A stretch of 64,000 bases of DNA, taken from positions 27,795 to 91,794 of the forward strand of contig JAFEBI010000008.1 of assembly GCA_018242725.1 (NCBI GenBank), read 5' to 3'. Of this stretch, positions 35,937-44,642 are shown in pieces (positions within the stretch are counted from its first letter, which is position 1; each line of letters opens with the position of its first letter). This DNA is from Nitrospira sp. (lineage in GTDB: Bacteria > Nitrospirota > Nitrospiria > Nitrospirales > Nitrospiraceae). Under the pieces are notes generated by a model. It saw only the letters and a program-made list of their open reading frames with translations. It was not told where the DNA came from and made no database searches. The position numbers and the translations under genes were made by a program.

Positions 35937-36860
35937 GTGAACGGTTTATTGCACAGCTGTCGTCTTGGAGTCGTAGTCGTCGTCGCTCTGCTGCTGCCGG
36001 TGGCCGTGGCGGCTTATGAGGTCATTGATGTTGAGCACGGCGGGACGATTGAAGGCATGGTGAGCTTAAGCGGCGAACTGCCGGAACCGAAGGGTTTCAA
36101 TCTGATCACGTTTCCTGATCCTGTCTATTGTGGCCGGATTTCAAATGGGCGCGGGTGGAGATTGTTGTATGATTTTGTCGTCGATTCTCGACGAGGATTG
36201 AAGGATGCGATCGTCTTGTTGGAAGGTGTCGAGTCAGGCAAGCCCTTTGACCTCTCTGTTCCCTTGATCGAAGCCCGAGATTGCAAGTTCGAGCCGTTTA
36301 TGACGGTCGTTCGCAATGGGCATGCGGTGGAAGTCATCAATATGGATCCGGTCATGCATGATATTCAAGGGTATGAAACGTCGACGGAGGCAGGCAATCG
36401 CGTCTTATTCAATACCCCACTGACCATGAATCACCAGCATCGGCGAGGCGATCTCCATGCCATGCATAATCATGCACCAGGCAAGTCATTGGTCGGACCG
36501 GTGTATCTCAACAAAGGTCGGCGGACGTTTTATATGCAGTGTGGCTTCCACGCCTATATGGAGAGCTGGGCGATGGCGGTGAATAATCCCTACTATGCCT
36601 TGACCGATGCCGAAGGGAAGTTCGTGATCGACGGTATTCCACCGGGCACCTACCAGATGGTGGTGTGGCATCCGCAGACAGGTCCTGGAACAACAAAGGT
36701 TGTTGCGGTGGAGCCTGACGGGAGATTGCTCGAACAGCTATCGTTGCCGGCTCCGAAGGGGAATCGGACTGCTTATAGAGTCATGGACAATCCTCGATTC
36801 GGCCTTGAGTCTTTGGGGTATCCCATTGATATCCAGCCAGTGGTTGAAACTCAGCGGTAA
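35937..36860 (+). CDS. Cupredoxin-like protein with carboxypeptidase-regulatory-like domain, paralogue 3
   Basis: 307 residues from a GTG start, signal peptide cleaved near VAAYE. The closest relative in the window is the 32222 protein: VEHGGTIEGMVSLSGELPEP, CGRISNGRGW, MDPVMHDIQGYETS, MQCGFHAYMESWAMAVNNP and GKFVIDGIPPGTYQMVVWHP. The copper ligand set (His, then Cys-GF-His-AY-Met) is intact. Two such carriers in one cluster, separated by FGE-like genes, points to duplication. The start rests on the reading frame and signal peptide, since the ribosome binding site is poor. Confidence 0.78.
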   Translation: MNGLLHSCRLGVVVVVALLLPVAVAAYEVIDVEHGGTIEGMVSLSGELPEPKGFNLITFPDPVYCGRISNGRGWRLLYDFVVDSRRGLKDAIVLLEGVESGKPFDLSVPLIEARDCKFEPFMTVVRNGHAVEVINMDPVMHDIQGYETSTEAGNRVLFNTPLTMNHQHRRGDLHAMHNHAPGKSLVGPVYLNKGRRTFYMQCGFHAYMESWAMAVNNPYYALTDAEGKFVIDGIPPGTYQMVVWHPQTGPGTTKVVAVEPDGRLLEQLSLPAPKGNRTAYRVMDNPRFGLESLGYPIDIQPVVETQR

Positions 36861-37035
36861 CAGTCGACGTGAAGGTGAACGGCGAGGAGAGCCTCTCTGG
36901 CGATGCTCTTGTTCTCGTCGTGCGACACGCTTTCCCGTGAGGTGGAATTTTCCGGCCGTTGCAGTGCCAACGGAACGCGGATTCGCGGCGATGGAAATCA
37001 TCTGGACTGAAAGTGGGAGACGTGGAGAGTAAGGG

Positions 37036-38397
37036 ATGAATCTCTTGACGGGTCGATGGTGTGCGATGGGTGTGTGTGCCTTGCTCTGGTTGATCCTTCT
37101 TGATGGCACGGTGGCGGCGAGCACAACGTCCGGTATTCAGGGCATTCAGGCGCTCTACGATCAGAAAGAGTATCAGAGGGTCTTGGAGGAGCTGGCCAAG
37201 CTTGACGCAGATTCCGTCGGTGCGCTTGATAATCGACGACTCAAAATTCGTACATTATTGCGACTGGGGAAGCCGAAGGATGCCTTGTCGGATTACGACG
37301 ACCTTGCGCAATTGTTGCAGCATGACGATCAATCGATTCTCCAAGAGGTCGGGCTGGCCTTCGTGGTCGTACTCACCCAAGATATGCGGGAACAGATGCG
37401 CGGAGTTGCCTATACGGCGCTGAAGGAGTGGCAGAGTCCCGAAGGGATTTCCTTTTTGCAAGATGGGCTCAACGACGGATCCGGACTTGTTCGTGCATTG
37501 GCTGCCGAAGGGTTGGCGAAATTGGATGGAGGGCGTAGGTCGGCTCGTTTCCGACAGTCTTTGGACGATCAAGCTGCTTTGGTCAAGGAGGCGGTTCTCA
37601 AAGGGCTCGGCAAAACCGGGGATGCCTCGCTCATCGGGCTTGTCGAACCGCTGTTACAAGATCCTGAGGTGCGGGTGCGTGTGGCGGCAGCGGAAGCCAT
37701 GTGCCGTGTTGGTCGCAAACAAGGTTGCAGGTTGTTGGAACAGTCGGGGAGAGCTCCGAACCCCGATGAACGAGGCGCGGCGATTCGCGCGTTGGTTGAC
37801 TGGGACGAAGCGCATGTCTGGCCGTTTCTGATCGAAGCCAGCCAACACACACAACCATCGGTTCGTGGCGTGGCTGCCATGGGGTTTGGCCGTGTGCCGA
37901 AGCCCGAGGCGCTCGCTGTCTTGAGCAAGCTGCTGCGGGATCCGCTCCCTCCTGTTCGAGTGGCGGCTGCAGTGAGTCTCGGGCAGCTCCATAGTTTGGA
38001 CGCGCGGACTCCGTTGAGAAAGGCTATTGCGGAGGACCCTGATGCATCTGTCAGGGCATTTGTGGTCGGGGCATTGCTGGAGCTTGGTGAACCGTTTGAT
38101 GAAATATCAGGCTCTGTCTCGACTCTGGCCAACACGAAGGAGCCGGCCGTTCGGACTGCTCTCGCGCGAGCCCTTGCCCGAGCCTCCAAGGAGAATCGAG
38201 CCGCAGCCCATTCAGTGGTGAGATCGTTGTTCGCGGATACGATGCCTCGTGTAAGAATTGCAGCGCTGAAAGCGATGGCAAAACTCGATGGCGCCGAGGC
38301 CATTCCGATTCTGAAGCAGGGGCTCCATGATGAAGATGACGCGGTTCGTGCGACTGCAGGAGGGGAGCTGCTTCGCATGATGTCGATCAAGGAGTAG
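37036..38397 (+). CDS. Exported HEAT-repeat protein
   Basis: 453 residues with a signal peptide (LLWLILLDGTVAAS). The first 110 residues look like helical TPR-type pairs (ALYDQKEYQRVLEELAKLDA). From about residue 130 there are successive HEAT/PBS-lyase-type repeats of about 31 residues, with recurrent VRxxAAxALG cores (VRVRVAAAEAMCRVG, VRGVAAMGFGRV, VRVAAAVSLGQL, VRIAALKAMAKLDG). Such solenoids act as protein-docking scaffolds. In this cluster it could assemble the oxidase, carriers and FGE-like proteins in the periplasm; that is inference. Confidence 0.8.
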   Translation: MNLLTGRWCAMGVCALLWLILLDGTVAASTTSGIQGIQALYDQKEYQRVLEELAKLDADSVGALDNRRLKIRTLLRLGKPKDALSDYDDLAQLLQHDDQSILQEVGLAFVVVLTQDMREQMRGVAYTALKEWQSPEGISFLQDGLNDGSGLVRALAAEGLAKLDGGRRSARFRQSLDDQAALVKEAVLKGLGKTGDASLIGLVEPLLQDPEVRVRVAAAEAMCRVGRKQGCRLLEQSGRAPNPDERGAAIRALVDWDEAHVWPFLIEASQHTQPSVRGVAAMGFGRVPKPEALAVLSKLLRDPLPPVRVAAAVSLGQLHSLDARTPLRKAIAEDPDASVRAFVVGALLELGEPFDEISGSVSTLANTKEPAVRTALARALARASKENRAAAHSVVRSLFADTMPRVRIAALKAMAKLDGAEAIPILKQGLHDEDDAVRATAGGELLRMMSIKE

Positions 38398-38559
38398 TGT
38401 CGGCGGACGTTGGACGAGCCTATGACCGGTTGTGTCGTGAACGAGAGGTTGCAGCATACGTGGTTGACATCTGGCTCGGCTTTATCCGCATGACGATCAT
38501 ACGTTATGCAATGAGACGATGATCGGATGGCTGATGCCAAGAGCAAGGAGTGATGCCTG

Positions 38560-39405
38560 ATGGCTTTTCGAGTGTGGATTGGTACGGCAACGTTCAGTAT
38601 TCTGTTCAGTATATTCGTTTTTTTTGCCGAGGCGCAGTCGTTGCAGGCTGTCATCGCACCGCCGAAGGGAAAGGATCATGCGCCGATGGTCGAAATCCCA
38701 TCCGGCTCATTTCCTATGGGGGTTCCACCTGGGGATCGCGATGGAGGGCGAGACGAGTATCCGCGTCACGAGGTCTTCTTGGATCCATTTTTGATCGACC
38801 AATTCGAAGTGACGAATGGTCGCTATATCGAGTTTGTCAAAAGTACCGGTCATCGCGTTCCCCAGAATCCGACGCATCCGACGAGAAATCTTTGGCAAGA
38901 TGACACCATCACCGAGTCAGTTGCTGAGCGTCCTGTGATCAATGTTGATTGGTTTGACGCGGATGCCTACTGTAAATGGGCAGGCAAACGACTTCCTACG
39001 GAAGCCGAGTGGGAAAAGGCCGCAAAAGGAACATCCGATCGCCGATTTCCCTGGGGGAATGTCGAACCGACCGCAAAACATCTGAACTACAACCAGCGGT
39101 GGATCGGCGAGAAAACCCTCATGCCCGTTGGGAGTTACGAAGCGGGGAAGAGTCCCTACGGGGTGTACGACGTGGTCGGCAATGTGTGGGAATGGGTGAA
39201 CGACTGGTACGATGCGCGGTACTATGAGAAGAGTCCGTCCAAGAATCCGACAGGTCCTCAGGAAGGTACGAAGAAAGTGATTCGTGGTGCGGGTTGGCAG
39301 AACGAAACGCCGACGGTCCGTATCTTTACCCGTGTCGACAGTGATCCGACGATGCGCAATGAGTCGACCGGCTTTCGCTGCGCAGCCGATGTGGGTATAC
39401 CTTGA
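38560..39405 (+). CDS. FGE/SUMF1-fold exported protein, catalytic Cys pair absent (FGE-like 4)
   Basis: 281 residues with AAGGAG before the start and a signal peptide (FSILFSIFVFFAEAQS). Motifs: VEIPSGSFPMGVPPGDRD, FLIDQFEVTNGRYIEFVKST, NVDWFDADAYCKWAGKRLPT, EAEWEKAAKGTSDRRFPWG, GVYDVVGNVWEWVNDWYDAR, IRGAGWQNETPTVRIFTR and STGFRCAAD. There are no FGE cysteines after RGAGW. It ends the plus-strand cluster behind oxidase 2 and converges on the LolA-like gene 30 bp away. Confidence 0.8.
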   Translation: MAFRVWIGTATFSILFSIFVFFAEAQSLQAVIAPPKGKDHAPMVEIPSGSFPMGVPPGDRDGGRDEYPRHEVFLDPFLIDQFEVTNGRYIEFVKSTGHRVPQNPTHPTRNLWQDDTITESVAERPVINVDWFDADAYCKWAGKRLPTEAEWEKAAKGTSDRRFPWGNVEPTAKHLNYNQRWIGEKTLMPVGSYEAGKSPYGVYDVVGNVWEWVNDWYDARYYEKSPSKNPTGPQEGTKKVIRGAGWQNETPTVRIFTRVDSDPTMRNESTGFRCAADVGIP

Positions 39406-39435
39406 TCGAAGAACGATCGGTATCCGTCAGATGCC

Positions 39436-40044
39436 TTACATGCCGGGTGCAGGTGGTTCCGGTGTCTGTGGTTTATTGAACTCTTCCAAGGGTTGAAAGT
39501 TGAGGGGAAGATTGAACAGTGAATCGGGCACAGAGCGCATCTTGACGTGTTGGTATTCCATGATCCAACTTCCGTCTTTTTTGGCCAGCTTCATGGGGAA
39601 GTGAATATCCGTCGCGACCCATTGATAGTAGGCATCAACCTGCTCGCCTTGCTTTGTCGTCACTTCGTATAGGACGGTCGGATGTCCTTCCCGGACTTCC
39701 TGACCGATCTCTTCCCGCGAGATTTCACCAGGCAATGTTTCGGTCACTCTGAGCTCTTGCTCGGCGTTATAGGCAAGGGTCTTGAAATGTTTGATTCTGG
39801 AGAGCAACAGCCAGACGACCTGCTTATCTTTGCGTACGATGCTGACATTGACCGGTCCCATCGTATGGTGCTCGATACGCCACATGCTGTCGCGGTAATA
39901 GATGTTGGACTTGTGCGAGCGTCCATTGATCTTCGTGATTTGATCAGCCGTAAACTCCAAGGCCTGGGCCGGAAAGATTGGGAGAAGGATGCTGCCCGCA
40001 ATCATGAGGGCTTGCGATGCCTGATGCCAGCCGAATCTTTTCAT
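39436..40044 (-). CDS. LolA-fold-like periplasmic protein, paralogue 2
   Basis: About 202 residues from the ATG at 40044, chosen because GGAG lies eight bases upstream; the frame is open to 40125. Signal peptide with cleavage near PAQA. LEFTADQITKINGRSHKSNI, YYRDSMWRIEHHTMGPVNVS, VVWLLLSRIKHFKTL, GEISREEIGQEVREGHPTVL and YYQWVATDIHFPMKLAKKDG parallel the 22545 protein. It follows FGE-like 5 on the minus strand at 70 bp. The recurrence of this family beside two oxidase clusters supports a shared function. Confidence 0.68.
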   Translation of the reverse strand: MKRFGWHQASQALMIAGSILLPIFPAQALEFTADQITKINGRSHKSNIYYRDSMWRIEHHTMGPVNVSIVRKDKQVVWLLLSRIKHFKTLAYNAEQELRVTETLPGEISREEIGQEVREGHPTVLYEVTTKQGEQVDAYYQWVATDIHFPMKLAKKDGSWIMEYQHVKMRSVPDSLFNLPLNFQPLEEFNKPQTPEPPAPGM

Positions 40045-40114
40045 CGCATTGACTCCATGTTTGTTCTCTTCTGAACAGTCATTGATGATGTGTCTATTGG
40101 TGTGAGGATGTCGA

Positions 40115-41014
40115 TTAGGGCGCATTCGTGATCAACGATCGTGCACACCGAAACCCGACCGTTGCGGAACGTTGATTGGGAGATGCGCCGCCTCTTGTTG
40201 CGGTTCTGAGCATGATTCGAGCGCTTTTCCATGAACCACCACGAACACCCTTATATCGTCCCCTGGCAGGGCCTGGTGGATTGCGTTCCGGCATATAGGC
40301 ATAATAATCGGGGCCGAACCAGTCGTGCACCCATTCAGCGACATTTCCGGCCATATGGTGCAGGCCATACGGGCTCCTACCTTGATCAAGGGAGTCGACG
40401 CTCGCGAGAATGGGGATCTCATGCACATGATGCTGTCCGAACATCGCGAGAGTAGCGTTCGGGGAGCTCTCACCCCAAGGGAACAAGTTGCCTTCCGAGC
40501 CTCGTGCGGCTTTCTCCCATTCGGCTTCCGTCGGGAGGCGCGCGTCTCGTGCTGCGCAGAGCGCATTGGCCTCAGCCCATGTCACATAGAGCGCAGGCCA
40601 CCGTGTCAAGGTTTCGTCCGAGATAAAATGGATTGTGATGACATGCCAGAGAAGTTTCTGTAATTCGTTTGATGGATGGTGGTTCCGTTGCTGTAGGAAA
40701 ACTAGATACTCCCCGAGACTGATTTCGTCACGATCAATCTCGTACGCATCCAACCAGACGTGATGTTGAGGAAGCTCCGTATCGTCGAAGGGGGTCCAGT
40801 TTCCATAGGGTGCCGTAGGGACGCTCTTACTGCCGTATGGAAATGCACCGGCTGGGATAGGGACCATCGCGGATGGTCTGGCCAGTTCCGCGATGGCGGT
40901 TATATGAGAAGCCAATTCCGGTGACGGTTGTGATCCAGCCGCTGTGAGTGTGAAGGTTCCAAGAATGACGATGAAGGAACAAGCAATTGCGGGCCATCTG
41001 CGAAAATCCAACAT
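40115..41014 (-). CDS. FGE/SUMF1-fold exported protein, catalytic Cys pair absent (FGE-like 5)
   Basis: About 299 residues from the ATG at 41014, which gives a clean signal peptide (IACSFIVILGTFTLTAAG); a GTG at 41098 is open in frame. Motifs: MVPIPAGAFPYGSKS, YEIDRDEISLGEYLVFLQQR, YVTWAEANALCAARDARLPT, EAEWEKAARGSEGNLFPWGE, GLHHMAGNVAEWVHDWFG, VRGGSWKSARIMLRTATRG and VGFRCARS. It is nearly colinear with FGE-like 1 (same IDRDE and LHHMAGN signatures), so the two minus-strand genes are a duplicated pair. A weak sigma-54-like site lies upstream at 41199-41214. Confidence 0.78.
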   Translation of the reverse strand: MLDFRRWPAIACSFIVILGTFTLTAAGSQPSPELASHITAIAELARPSAMVPIPAGAFPYGSKSVPTAPYGNWTPFDDTELPQHHVWLDAYEIDRDEISLGEYLVFLQQRNHHPSNELQKLLWHVITIHFISDETLTRWPALYVTWAEANALCAARDARLPTEAEWEKAARGSEGNLFPWGESSPNATLAMFGQHHVHEIPILASVDSLDQGRSPYGLHHMAGNVAEWVHDWFGPDYYAYMPERNPPGPARGRYKGVRGGSWKSARIMLRTATRGGASPNQRSATVGFRCARSLITNAP

Positions 41015-41198
41015 GCAATCGGACCCAAGAGTTTCATCGTGGAGCGGAAGGGCGCTGCACGATGGGCTTGTCGTGACGGCTGGCAGGTGCTCAGTCACGC
41101 CTGACGACTGTCAGATTACCACAGAGACCGACGGGCCTGCATCTTGTTATGCCAGGTCGGCTCAGCAGTCGTTGGGGAGCGCTGGGGTGAACCGGTGG

Positions 41199-41214
41199 TG
41201 CATACAGGATGCCC
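41199..41214 (-). promoter_or_regulatory. Possible sigma-54-type promoter for FGE-like 5
   Basis: Read on the minus strand: GGGCATCCTGTATGCA, with GG and GC 10 nt apart, GGCAT at -24 and ATGCA at -12. It is weaker than the oxidase sites. The spacing fits, and the leader to the ATG at 41014 would be about 175 nt. No structured leader of the oxidase type is evident. Confidence 0.35.
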
Positions 41215-41338
41215 TCATCTCACCAGTGTATTGAGATGCATCGAAACACTTGGGTAGGATCTGTGCTCAGTTAGAAACAGAGCAGACTGAATTGTTGGCC
41301 TTTGGAAAACTGGTAATTGTTGATGAGAGGAGTATCCC

Positions 41339-42373
41339 ATGAGCCGCTATCAGCCATTGAAAGTATCTGACCTGTGTTTCCCCGCATTATGCGTAGGAGT
41401 TGTCGCACTGATGATCGCTTCTCCCCTGATGGCTGAAACGATGCCACTCAGTCAGGATGTGTTTCAGCGAGCCAGACAGGTGACGGTTGGAATTCTGGCA
41501 GACGCCCAAGATGAACGAACGCCGGTGAAACCGGGGAAGGTCGCTGTTCGGGGCACTGGCTTTCATCTGCGAGATGGGTACGTGGTTACCGCCAGACATG
41601 CTGCGGAAAAGCATGATCCGACGACTGGTATGAGTATCCAGAAACGAATTCGTATCCTGACGAATGACCTTCACGAGCTTCCTGCTGAACTCGTCGGTGA
41701 CAGTGCATTTATGGATCTCGTGCTCTATCGAGTGAGCGAACCGCATCGCTCGAAACTGCGGATAGGCACCTCATTTGTCACCGGAGACGTTTCACCAGGA
41801 ATGGAGGTCTTCACGGTAGGCTACCCGCTTGGTTGGGGGCCGACCATGGCATTTGGCAGGCTTGGGAATACGAATACTTTTCTTCAGACGGTTGATACCC
41901 GCTTGATCCAGGCTGATCTTTCGGTTTGCAGCGGCAACTCAGGAGGAGGACTCTTCAATGGGCAAGGAGAGATCGTGGGGATTCTGCATGCGGTGATTCA
42001 GACTGATAAGGAAGATACACAGAGCTATTGTAGCCGTATGGCATTCGCGATCCCGGGTATTCTCGCTGAACACATCGTCAACGCAGCGTTGTCTGGAAAG
42101 CCGCTTGCTTTCTCAAAGCTTGGAATCCATCTGACTTCAGTCAAAGATGGCACGAAGTTGCGTGTGGCCGTGAAGGATGTCGCTGAGCCGGCCAAAGCGT
42201 CGGGGATTCAGAAGCACGATATCTTATTGGCGATCGAAGAGACAGAGATCATAGACGCCGCCCAGTTAAAGAATTTTCTCATTGAGCGCACTACCCCGGG
42301 GCAGCAGGTGTCCATTAAAGTGCGCCGAGTCGATGCCGACCTGACGTTTCATGTGGTGCTGGGCGGCGGGTAA
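41339..42373 (+). CDS. DegP/HtrA-like periplasmic serine protease with one PDZ domain
   Basis: 344 residues, GAGAGGAG before the ATG, signal peptide ending near PLMAE. The chymotrypsin-like triad is H87 (TARHAAE), D126 (AFMDLVLY) and S201 (CSGNSGGGLF). A single PDZ domain follows (KASGIQKHDILLAIEETEII, then SIKVRR). It is shorter than DegP (one PDZ rather than two). It could clear misfolded periplasmic proteins made by the surrounding cluster. It lies between FGE-like 5 (divergent) and the sensor kinase (same strand, 229 bp gap in which I see nothing). Confidence 0.87.
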   Translation: MSRYQPLKVSDLCFPALCVGVVALMIASPLMAETMPLSQDVFQRARQVTVGILADAQDERTPVKPGKVAVRGTGFHLRDGYVVTARHAAEKHDPTTGMSIQKRIRILTNDLHELPAELVGDSAFMDLVLYRVSEPHRSKLRIGTSFVTGDVSPGMEVFTVGYPLGWGPTMAFGRLGNTNTFLQTVDTRLIQADLSVCSGNSGGGLFNGQGEIVGILHAVIQTDKEDTQSYCSRMAFAIPGILAEHIVNAALSGKPLAFSKLGIHLTSVKDGTKLRVAVKDVAEPAKASGIQKHDILLAIEETEIIDAAQLKNFLIERTTPGQQVSIKVRRVDADLTFHVVLGGG

Positions 42374-42602
42374 CGGCAGGCTATCCACGCGAGGTGAACC
42401 GCACACATCCGTCGCGCTGAGCCATTCATATTCCGTGTCTCGTCCTTGCTGCCCGACGTCGAGGTTTCACGATTCTTTCCTGCATCCGGTGACGAATCGC
42501 CGCTGCTCAGGCACGCCGGTTTGTGTGCTGGGTCCCCTGTCCCGCCCCTGGAGTTTTCCTGTGTACGGTGCGTAAAATACAGCATTCTTGCGCGAGGCAT
42601 TG

Positions 42603-44642
42603 ATGAGAATCCGGACCATTCGCGGGCGGATCGTATGGGCCATTGTGCTCGTGGGGTGTATCCCGCTTCTGATCGGGCTCGCGTTGGCCTATGTGTCGGG
42701 TATGCAGTCTCTTCGAGATGTGATCGGAGGCAATTTGCAAGCCATTGCGGTCCAAGTCGCCGACCGAGTGACGATGTTGATTCAGGCCGAAGTTCAGAGC
42801 GTCAGGTTATTGGGCTCCGCGCCGTTGCGTGTACGTCAGCCCGTTGAAGCGGCCAACCGGGCTTATCCTATGGAGTACGCGAGAGCCCAACGTCTCCTGT
42901 CGGAACATGTGCAGGTTTGGGACAGGGGAGGGGAGGGTGCTGCCCTGCTGATTGACTCCGAACTCTCTCGCTTTCTGCTCGAAACCAAGGTTCGGGGAGG
43001 GGATAAGGTTGTCGGTCTGCTGATCACGGATCAGTACGGAGCGTTGGTAGCGGCTAGTTCTCAACCGGATCAGTACTTTTTCGGCGATGAACCATGGTGG
43101 GAAGCCGTTCATGCGGGGAGCGGCGATCAAGTGCACATTACGGGTCTCATCCCGGAGAATGAGGGGGCCTTCCGGTCTTCCGAAGAGACGATCGATATTG
43201 CGGTACCGATTTTTGATGAGCGCCAGCATGTGGTCATCGGAGCCGTCAAAGCATCCTATCGATTCGATACGCTCCTCGCCATGATCAAACAAATTCGCAT
43301 CGGGCAAACAGGCCACGCCATGCTGTTTGACGCTACCGGCAATCCGCTTGTCTGTCCGATCCTTCCGAGACAAGCCCATCGTATTCCGAGTCAGCTCATG
43401 GCGATGATTGTTTCGGCAGAGCCTGGTTGGGGGATTGCAGAGGATGATGGACATGGTGCGACGGATACGGTTGTGGGGTACGCGCCTGTTCCCAAGCTGA
43501 CGTTGCCTGAGAATCCATGGCATGTCTTTGTGCGTCAACAGCCGACGGAAAGCTATGCGCCTATTCGCGATCAATTGCGGAATTTAGCGATGATCGGCTT
43601 GGTGATGCTGGGACTTCTCTGGGCGATTGGCCGGTATGTGGCAACGCGCATCGCGCGTCCGATACACATTCTCCACAGCGGTGTCGAGGCGATCAGCCAA
43701 GGGACCTATGACCGTCCACTCAATATCCATACCGGTGATGAGTTTGAAGCGTTGGCTGCCGCCGTGCATTGCATGGCCGACAGGCTGATGGCCTCGAGGA
43801 CTGAACTTGAAGGACTCAACAAAGATCTGGCCAGACGAGTGGAAGAAAAGACGCAAGAGGTCACCAGACACATGCGAAGCTTGGAACTCGCGGAACGTTT
43901 GGCCACTCTCGGCAAAATCGCCAGCGGGATCGCGCACGAGGTGAATAATCCTCTGGGAATCATTTTGAATCGGATCGAGTGCATGGAGGCGGACGCGGCG
44001 AGGTCACCGATTCCGGATGCGGTGCGGCGAGATCTTCTTGCGGTCAAGGTTCAGGCGGAACGAATTTCCAGGGTTACCAAAAGTATTCTGGCATTCTCTC
44101 GGGGATCAGTATCGACCTTAAAGCCTATCGACTTGAATTGCGTCGTACGCTCGTGCGTCGGTATCGCGAGTGAACGGGTTTCGGCTCTTTCTGTGGAACT
44201 TGAGTCCAGGCTCGCTCCATTACTACCTCCAGTCATGGGTGATCGCGATCGATTAGAGACGGTCGTTCTCAATTTGATCAACAACGCGATTGATGCGGTG
44301 AACCTCTTGGGGAGGGATGGTATCGTGACGGTTCGAACAAGACCCATGCAGATGGACGGAAGGCTTGGGGTCGAACTGACGGTATCCGACAATGGACCTG
44401 GCATTCCAAGCGAGATCATTGGGCGGGTCTTTGACCCGTTTTTTAGTACCAAGCCCGCGGGGCAGGGAACCGGCTTGGGATTATTTCTCGCTTACGGGAT
44501 CGTTGTAGACCACCGAGGACGGATTGAGGTGAAGAACGGAGAGACCGGCGCGCAGTTCGCGGTAGCCTTACCGGCAGTCTGGTGTGACGCGTTGGTCGAA
44601 GAAGAGGGAATATGGGAATCGCAGGGAAAATTCTCATTGTAG
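42603..44642 (+). CDS. Membrane sensor histidine kinase with dCACHE domain (NtrB-like partner)
   Basis: About 679 residues. An N-terminal membrane helix, a periplasmic double-CACHE-type sensor (near residues 35-320, GLLITDQYGALVAASSQPDQ, GQTGHAMLFDATGNP), a second membrane helix (LAMIGLVMLGLLWAIG), HAMP (ARPIHILHSGVEAISQG) and a coiled linker. HisKA has H445 (GIAHEVNNPLG). HATPase_c has VLNLINNAIDAV, DNGPGIP and GQGTGLGLFLAYGI. The ATG at 42603 follows GCGAGG; a TTG at 42588 is possible. It overlaps the response-regulator gene by 31 bp, so they form one two-component system. The ligand is unknown; a periplasmic metal or small molecule is a reasonable guess. Confidence 0.9.
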   Translation: MRIRTIRGRIVWAIVLVGCIPLLIGLALAYVSGMQSLRDVIGGNLQAIAVQVADRVTMLIQAEVQSVRLLGSAPLRVRQPVEAANRAYPMEYARAQRLLSEHVQVWDRGGEGAALLIDSELSRFLLETKVRGGDKVVGLLITDQYGALVAASSQPDQYFFGDEPWWEAVHAGSGDQVHITGLIPENEGAFRSSEETIDIAVPIFDERQHVVIGAVKASYRFDTLLAMIKQIRIGQTGHAMLFDATGNPLVCPILPRQAHRIPSQLMAMIVSAEPGWGIAEDDGHGATDTVVGYAPVPKLTLPENPWHVFVRQQPTESYAPIRDQLRNLAMIGLVMLGLLWAIGRYVATRIARPIHILHSGVEAISQGTYDRPLNIHTGDEFEALAAAVHCMADRLMASRTELEGLNKDLARRVEEKTQEVTRHMRSLELAERLATLGKIASGIAHEVNNPLGIILNRIECMEADAARSPIPDAVRRDLLAVKVQAERISRVTKSILAFSRGSVSTLKPIDLNCVVRSCVGIASERVSALSVELESRLAPLLPPVMGDRDRLETVVLNLINNAIDAVNLLGRDGIVTVRTRPMQMDGRLGVELTVSDNGPGIPSEIIGRVFDPFFSTKPAGQGTGLGLFLAYGIVVDHRGRIEVKNGETGAQFAVALPAVWCDALVEEEGIWESQGKFSL

